Origin: CAZOVK01 sp964583165
Lineage (GTDB): Bacteria > Bacillota > Clostridia > Lachnospirales > WRAX01
Direction: 5' to 3'
Assembly: GCA_964583165.1 (NCBI GenBank)
Contig: CAZOVK010000076.1
Location: forward strand, 1-11,258
DNA length: 11,258 nucleotides
In this document: one piece after another, positions 6,791-11,258 of the stretch
Layout of the letters: each line of letters begins with the position of its first letter
Numbering within the stretch: the first letter of the stretch is position 1
The notes under the pieces: model-generated
Seen by the model: the letters and a program-made list of their open reading frames with translations, nothing else
Database searches by the model: none
What the model was told of the DNA's origin: nothing
Position numbers and translations under genes: made by a program

Positions 6791-9700
6791 ATGCGAAAAC
6801 ACAGATACGGCCTTTATAGAATTATAAGCTTTATAGCTCTACTGCTTGCAGTGGTTATGGTTTTAGGGCTTGCCGGTTGCGGTGATGATGACGATGAGGA
6901 TACATACGCAGGGGATAATACCCCAACAGCCAGCGCACCCATTGCCCAAAGCACTCAACAGGCTACAAATACGTCACTTTTGCCCTATTCTAACACGAGT
7001 TTAAGTTTTAAGCCCGCCGAATCAAGTTTCAAGACAACAGACAACAATGTTCGCGCGATTGAGGTCAACCAAGGGCTCAGTTATGGCAGAAACGCCGACA
7101 CCGGTAATCTCTACCTCATCGATGCGTTTGTCGCGGGGCGTGAAACAGCGGTTTTCGTGGCGTTTAACCAGAAAACGGACGTAACGGCTGACGGCAGTAT
7201 GCGCCTGACGATTTATCATAACGATAAGGAAGTGGCGACACTCTTACCCACGGCGGCTAAACAAACAGACAGCGCCTATTTCTTCCCAAAGAACCTGTCA
7301 GATGTAGGCAACTGGGCGGAGGGCGCGTATAGATTCGTGTTCACATCAGATTCGGGCGAGGCAGAGCGCACGACAAATTTCTATAAGTCACGTAAGCTAA
7401 AGGTTTTGGCCGTACCGATGGTTTGCAACTACAGCGGCAAGGTTGTAGGCGTAAACGGCGAGTGGAAGACCGCATGGGACCACCTTTACGCCACATATCC
7501 TATAGGCAAGGGTGATTTGGAATACATATTAGGCTCTGAACTGGACGTTTCGGATAAGAAGTATGATTTGAACACAGAAGACGGCATGTACAATGTCTGG
7601 AATGCGCTGACAAAACTTCAGACGAAGAACAAGGATTATGACTTAATCATAGGTTATGCGCGTGAAATGCAGGGCGACAACAGTATTCTGGGTTATACAT
7701 ACGGTTTCCCTGCGACAATCGTTACAGAGAATTCGGCCGACTATGCCGCGACGGTTTCGCATGAAGTCGCCCATGTATATGGCATAGGTGACGAATACCC
7801 GGGTGGCAGTTTAGCCACAGGTGTGAACATGCCCCCATATAATATGGAAGGGCGCGACATGGAATCGGGCAAGAAAGCCATAGGTACGAACCCGAATATC
7901 AAGGGCGGCAACGACATTGGCTTGAACGAATGTGGCTCAATCATCTATGACCAACAACGCCCGTTTAACCTACGCACACAGCAAATTCTTAAACCAGCGA
8001 CAAGTTATATGGGTTGGGGTTGCGCAGATTCATACCTTGTATGGACGACTTCTGACATCTGGAATCACATATTTACGAAATTCACGGGTGTAGGTAACAT
8101 AGGCAGTGACTATTCAGAGCCGGAAGTGGGCGACAACGAGAGCGGTGAAGACGGCGGCTCATGGTATGAAGACGAAGAATGGGATTATACAGGTACGCCG
8201 TCAGACGACAGCGCAGATGAGGACTGGGGTGGCGACTATGACTACTACGACGACGGCGGCGTTTATGAAGACGACGAGGAGAGCTGGGGCGTTTGTTGGG
8301 TGTGCGACAGCCAAGTTTATCCCGAGTATGTCTATGGCGAATGCACAGAGTGTGAAGAACTCACCGAAATTGAGAATTATGAGGGCTTCGAATGTGATTC
8401 TTGTGGCGAGTGGAATGACTTCGACGTAGAGTATCTCGTGGTAGAATGCAATAATTGTGAATCTTTGGTATATTACGAAGATATAGCTGACCAGACCTGC
8501 TATTCGCGGGCGGCTAAAACGAGCGCGTCTTATGTCAATGCGATTGACATCTTCGGTACGCTTTACGAAAACGGCACTTTCGAGAAATCACCGTGGTATA
8601 CATACGAAACAGAACGCTCAAACCTTAAAATGGGAACAAAGGGTAACTACGCGGCCGTTATTTATGACAAAGACGGGAATGCGTTAGTGACGGAGCGTTT
8701 CTACATGAGTTTTGTCGCGAACGGCACGCCACCGCGAGCGGTTGACAGAATGCCAGTGAACCTGACTATGCGCTACCCCGACAACGCGGCGCGTATTGCT
8801 ATAACAAAGGACGATAAGGAGATTTTCAGCCAAACAATCAGCGTGAATGTGCCGGTTGTTGAGTTTGTCGGCATGTCAGACTATCAAAACGTGACAGACA
8901 ACGCGACAATCAGTTGGAAAGGATCTGACTCTGACGGCGACAAACTCTATTATGAACTCTGGTATTGTGTGGACGAGGAAGAAAGCTACATGCTTGCGTC
9001 TGACATTGAAGAAACGTCCTACATGGTGGATTTAACGGCACTTCCGGGTGCTGATGAGGGATATTTCTACCTCTATGCGTCTGATGGTGTGTTGACGGGT
9101 GAGATAGACTCGCCATATGTTGTGGTTGACTATAAGAAACCCGAAATTATGACTGTTTGGGATAAGCCACAGCAATTCAAGATTACGGAAGAAATTTATT
9201 TAGACGTTGATGTGTATGACCTTCAAGACGGTTGGCTCTATACAGACGACGAGGTTGTTTGGATGTTAGACGGTAAGGATTATCAGACGAGTAGCGCCGT
9301 TTTGATTTGGCCTTATGAAGTCAAGCCCGGCAAGCACATACTCACAATGACCGCGACTAATTCGGCGGGTATGAGTGTTATGGCTGACTATATAATAGAA
9401 GTGTTAGACGACGAATCGGATTTGCCGAACGACTGGAGCCGCGCCGACATCAAGCAAGCGCTCGAAAACGGCTTTGTAGCTAACATATCCGACTCGAACG
9501 CCGCAATAACGCGCATTCAGGCGGCATATGTGCTTGAAACGTTGTTCTATTATATGGATGAAACCGACCAGACGGCTGACTTGTTCGAGAACTATGATGA
9601 AGCGTTTATCAAGGACTGCGGTAATGACGATGGCTCGGCATACATCATGGTCAAACTCGGCTTGATGGAAGCCCCGAACGGTATGTTTAACCCCTACGGG

Positions 9701-9928
9701 AATATGACAGAGAAGGCGTTTGCGGAGTTGTCATACAGAACACTCTATAAGGCCGACCCCGAGTATATGGACGACTTAAATACGATTGACGAGATTGTGA
9801 GTTTCTGCTATGATAATGGCGTGATGGATAAAACCGGCGATAACGCATATAATCCTGACGCGAAACTGACAGTCGCGAAGATGCTCGTGCGCGTGAACAG
9901 ACTGTACAACGCGATTTTCGAGAACTAG
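6791..9928 (+). CDS. Multidomain lipoprotein zinc metallopeptidase with SLH-like C-terminus
   Basis: A 1045-residue exported protein. A signal peptide ends in lipobox LAGC (lipidated C30), followed by an acidic stretch. A beta-rich domain (about 70-200) precedes the peptidase region (about 200-435). That region holds HEVAHVYGIGDEY, with zinc ligands H324 and H328, catalytic E325 and D334 or E335 as possible third ligand, and SYMGWG with M407 as a possible Met-turn. The motif resembles that of M64 peptidases but is one residue shorter before DEY, so I do not assign it to that family. Then come an acidic linker (440-499) and four CxxC pairs (C502/505, 518/521, 535/538, 553/556), apparently two zinc ribbons. 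A beta domain follows (575-685), then an Ig/FN3-like domain with a DSDGD motif (D713-D717) and a second Ig-like domain (784-875). Three degenerate SLH-like repeats (882-1045) close the protein. Only the first keeps the ITR signature (906-908). It probably cleaves or binds proteins at the cell surface; the substrate is unknown. Confidence 0.82.
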   Translation: MRKHRYGLYRIISFIALLLAVVMVLGLAGCGDDDDEDTYAGDNTPTASAPIAQSTQQATNTSLLPYSNTSLSFKPAESSFKTTDNNVRAIEVNQGLSYGRNADTGNLYLIDAFVAGRETAVFVAFNQKTDVTADGSMRLTIYHNDKEVATLLPTAAKQTDSAYFFPKNLSDVGNWAEGAYRFVFTSDSGEAERTTNFYKSRKLKVLAVPMVCNYSGKVVGVNGEWKTAWDHLYATYPIGKGDLEYILGSELDVSDKKYDLNTEDGMYNVWNALTKLQTKNKDYDLIIGYAREMQGDNSILGYTYGFPATIVTENSADYAATVSHEVAHVYGIGDEYPGGSLATGVNMPPYNMEGRDMESGKKAIGTNPNIKGGNDIGLNECGSIIYDQQRPFNLRTQQILKPATSYMGWGCADSYLVWTTSDIWNHIFTKFTGVGNIGSDYSEPEVGDNESGEDGGSWYEDEEWDYTGTPSDDSADEDWGGDYDYYDDGGVYEDDEESWGVCWVCDSQVYPEYVYGECTECEELTEIENYEGFECDSCGEWNDFDVEYLVVECNNCESLVYYEDIADQTCYSRAAKTSASYVNAIDIFGTLYENGTFEKSPWYTYETERSNLKMGTKGNYAAVIYDKDGNALVTERFYMSFVANGTPPRAVDRMPVNLTMRYPDNAARIAITKDDKEIFSQTISVNVPVVEFVGMSDYQNVTDNATISWKGSDSDGDKLYYELWYCVDEEESYMLASDIEETSYMVDLTALPGADEGYFYLYASDGVLTGEIDSPYVVVDYKKPEIMTVWDKPQQFKITEEIYLDVDVYDLQDGWLYTDDEVVWMLDGKDYQTSSAVLIWPYEVKPGKHILTMTATNSAGMSVMADYIIEVLDDESDLPNDWSRADIKQALENGFVANISDSNAAITRIQAAYVLETLFYYMDETDQTADLFENYDEAFIKDCGNDDGSAYIMVKLGLMEAPNGMFNPYGNMTEKAFAELSYRTLYKADPEYMDDLNTIDEIVSFCYDNGVMDKTGDNAYNPDAKLTVAKMLVRVNRLYNAIFEN

Positions 9929-9938
9929 GATTTGTTGA

Positions 9939-9962
9939 ATAAGGGGCGGTGTCGCCCCTTAT
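9939..9962 (+). terminator. Hairpin between the two metallopeptidase genes
   Basis: A perfect 10-bp stem ATAAGGGGCG / CGCCCCTTAT with loop GTGT lies 10 bases after the lipoprotein stop and ends 9 bases before the next gene's AGAGGGGG ribosome binding site. It lacks a T-run, so it is more likely a partial terminator or an mRNA processing/stability element that tunes the ratio of the two products than a full stop. I see no separate promoter for the downstream gene in the 56-base gap. Confidence 0.5.
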
Positions 9963-9984
9963 CGTCATATCAGAGGGGGTAACT

Positions 9985-11258
9985 ATGAGGCTCAAACTAT
10001 GGGTGTGTCTACTTATTGCTATGTTTAGTGCTCTTGTTTTCGCTGTTCCCGCGCTTGCGGCAACATATGGGGGCGCGTCGTACGAGATTGTGAGATATGC
10101 GTTTGACGGCGAGAGGTATGGCGTTTCTGACTTCGGCGACGATTCGGATAAAACGGTTTTTGTAGTATTTGCGGACGGTTATACAAACGCCGAGATGAAC
10201 CTTTTCACTGAACAGGCGAACAACGCCATGAAGTATCTCACGGACTTTGTGCCGTTTAACAGCTATAAGTCCAGCATTGTTTATTACTTGGTATACACGC
10301 CATCGAATCAGAGCGGCGCTGGGGCTTATGGCGGGGCGCTAAAGGATACATATTTTAAGAGCTATTTCTGGTATGGGAATATTGCGGAAAGACTGCTTGC
10401 GTCTGACAACAACGACAAGGCGTATACTCTGTTGAGCCAGAGCGCCATTGACTTTGACAGTTGTATAATTCTCGTCAACACCGATAAGTATGGCGGCAGT
10501 GGCGGGCAGGTTGCCTACGCTTCCGGCGGGAATAAGTATAGCTATGACGTTCTGATTCATGAGTTGGGTCATTCAATGGGCAATTTGGCTGACGAATATA
10601 ATGCGGGTGACTACTACAATGCCGAAAAAGCGAATATGACGGCGGAATACCGTCCCGAATATGTGAAGTGGGCTAGTTTTGTCGGCACAGACGGGATAGG
10701 GGTTTTCCCTCTTGAAAACTCGAATAAGTGGTACATACCGTTTGACAGTTGTAAGATGCGATATGTAGAGAAAGAGTTTTGCGCCGTATGTAAAGCGGTT
10801 TTAGCCAACTTCTTGTATAACGAAACCCAGAAATCGTCAGGCATATCTGCAAGACCCGGTAGCCCCTCAATCTCTTTGAACGGCCATGTCAGGAGTATGC
10901 CCTCATACCAAATAGACGGCTATAACTATTATAAGATACGTGACATCGCTTACCTTCTAAGCAATAGCCCCACCAAGCGTTTCAACGTATCATATGACAA
11001 CGCCAACAAGACGATTGTGCTTAGGAGCGGCGAGGCGTATCAGATAGCGGGCGGCGAATGGCAGAAAACCACAAGTGGGCCTCGTACAGCCACACCAAGC
11101 AGCGCCGCGCTCACCTTTAACGGAAAGACCATGAACCTAACGGCTTATACCATAGACGGCTACACATACTACAATCTGCGCGAGGTGATGCAGATGTTGA
11201 ATATCTGTGTAGAATATAACAATGAAACGAAAATGGTAAATTTAGACGAATTGAAGCC
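9985..11258 (+). CDS. Secreted M64-family metallopeptidase with stalk repeats (partial, 3' end cut)
   Basis: Open to the right edge: 424 codons plus two bases, with no stop. A signal peptide with an AxA-type site (A23-L24-A25) replaces the lipobox of the upstream protein. The catalytic domain matches family M64, typified by the Clostridium ramosum IgA protease. It has FADGYTNAEM near 62-71, a PFNSYKS segment, VNTDKYGGSGG before the active site, and HELGHSMGNLADEY (H192, E193, H196; D203 as likely further ligand). The family's cysteine cluster follows, DSCKMR (C256, M258) and FCAVC (C266, C269). After it come two copy-like 'stalk' domains of the Cu_amine_oxidN1 type, about 296-355 and 375-422, each with a (Y/T)xIDGYxYYxxR core and ending in a xNxTKxVxL strand. 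The second is unfinished, so more repeats may follow. AGAGGGGG at 9972-9979 sets the ATG start. It probably acts on extracellular protein substrates; IgA cleavage cannot be claimed from sequence. Confidence 0.92.
   Translation, partial: MRLKLWVCLLIAMFSALVFAVPALAATYGGASYEIVRYAFDGERYGVSDFGDDSDKTVFVVFADGYTNAEMNLFTEQANNAMKYLTDFVPFNSYKSSIVYYLVYTPSNQSGAGAYGGALKDTYFKSYFWYGNIAERLLASDNNDKAYTLLSQSAIDFDSCIILVNTDKYGGSGGQVAYASGGNKYSYDVLIHELGHSMGNLADEYNAGDYYNAEKANMTAEYRPEYVKWASFVGTDGIGVFPLENSNKWYIPFDSCKMRYVEKEFCAVCKAVLANFLYNETQKSSGISARPGSPSISLNGHVRSMPSYQIDGYNYYKIRDIAYLLSNSPTKRFNVSYDNANKTIVLRSGEAYQIAGGEWQKTTSGPRTATPSSAALTFNGKTMNLTAYTIDGYTYYNLREVMQMLNICVEYNNETKMVNLDELK

Noticed and set aside
8190..8290. GAC/GGC-rich low-complexity DNA as a tandem repeat
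   Set aside because: It is explained by codons for Asp, Glu, Gly and Tyr in the acidic linker, with no regular repeat unit.
8106..8429. 107-codon plus-strand frame inside the acidic linker of the lipoprotein
   Set aside because: It is a frame-shifted reading of the repetitive Asp/Glu-rich codons and has no start signal of its own.

Overview
The window most likely comes from a Gram-positive Firmicute, probably an uncultured member of Clostridia. The evidence is an AddB-type recombination subunit, strong AGGAGG-like ribosome binding sites, an RbgA/YlqF GTPase of the Bacillus length (282 aa), a lipoprotein ending in SLH-like repeats, and a secreted M64 peptidase carrying 'stalk' (copper amine oxidase N-terminal-like) repeats. 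Coding density is high. No gap exceeds 160 bases, and I see no RNA gene, IS element or CRISPR.

Left part, core functions. addB is on the minus strand (69-3482) and is closed by a clear intrinsic terminator. An 88-base divergent region follows, with a strong sigma-A-type promoter firing right into a likely three-gene unit: a CPA2 cation:proton antiporter, a small membrane-anchored FMN-binding-like protein, and rbgA. A near-perfect palindrome after rbgA probably ends transcription there, and serves the convergent minus-strand gene as well.

Right part, accessory and surface functions. A 97-aa minus-strand gene encodes a protein strikingly like animal stefins (type 1 cystatins): an N-terminal Gly-Gly and a QVVAG loop at nearly the same positions as in human stefin A. 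It shares a 156-base divergent promoter region with a 1045-aa lipoprotein that has an HExxH zinc protease motif, an acidic linker with four CxxC pairs, Ig-like domains and three degenerate SLH repeats. Next, on the same strand, is a second secreted metallopeptidase, a recognisable member of family M64, cut by the right edge of the window. It starts 56 bases after the lipoprotein gene, so the two are probably expressed together.

The most interesting part is 6341-11258. A cytosolic-looking stefin homologue faces two exported zinc metalloproteases, one of which has an unusual architecture. Whether these genes act together is inference. Stefins classically inhibit cysteine proteases, and this one has no export signal.
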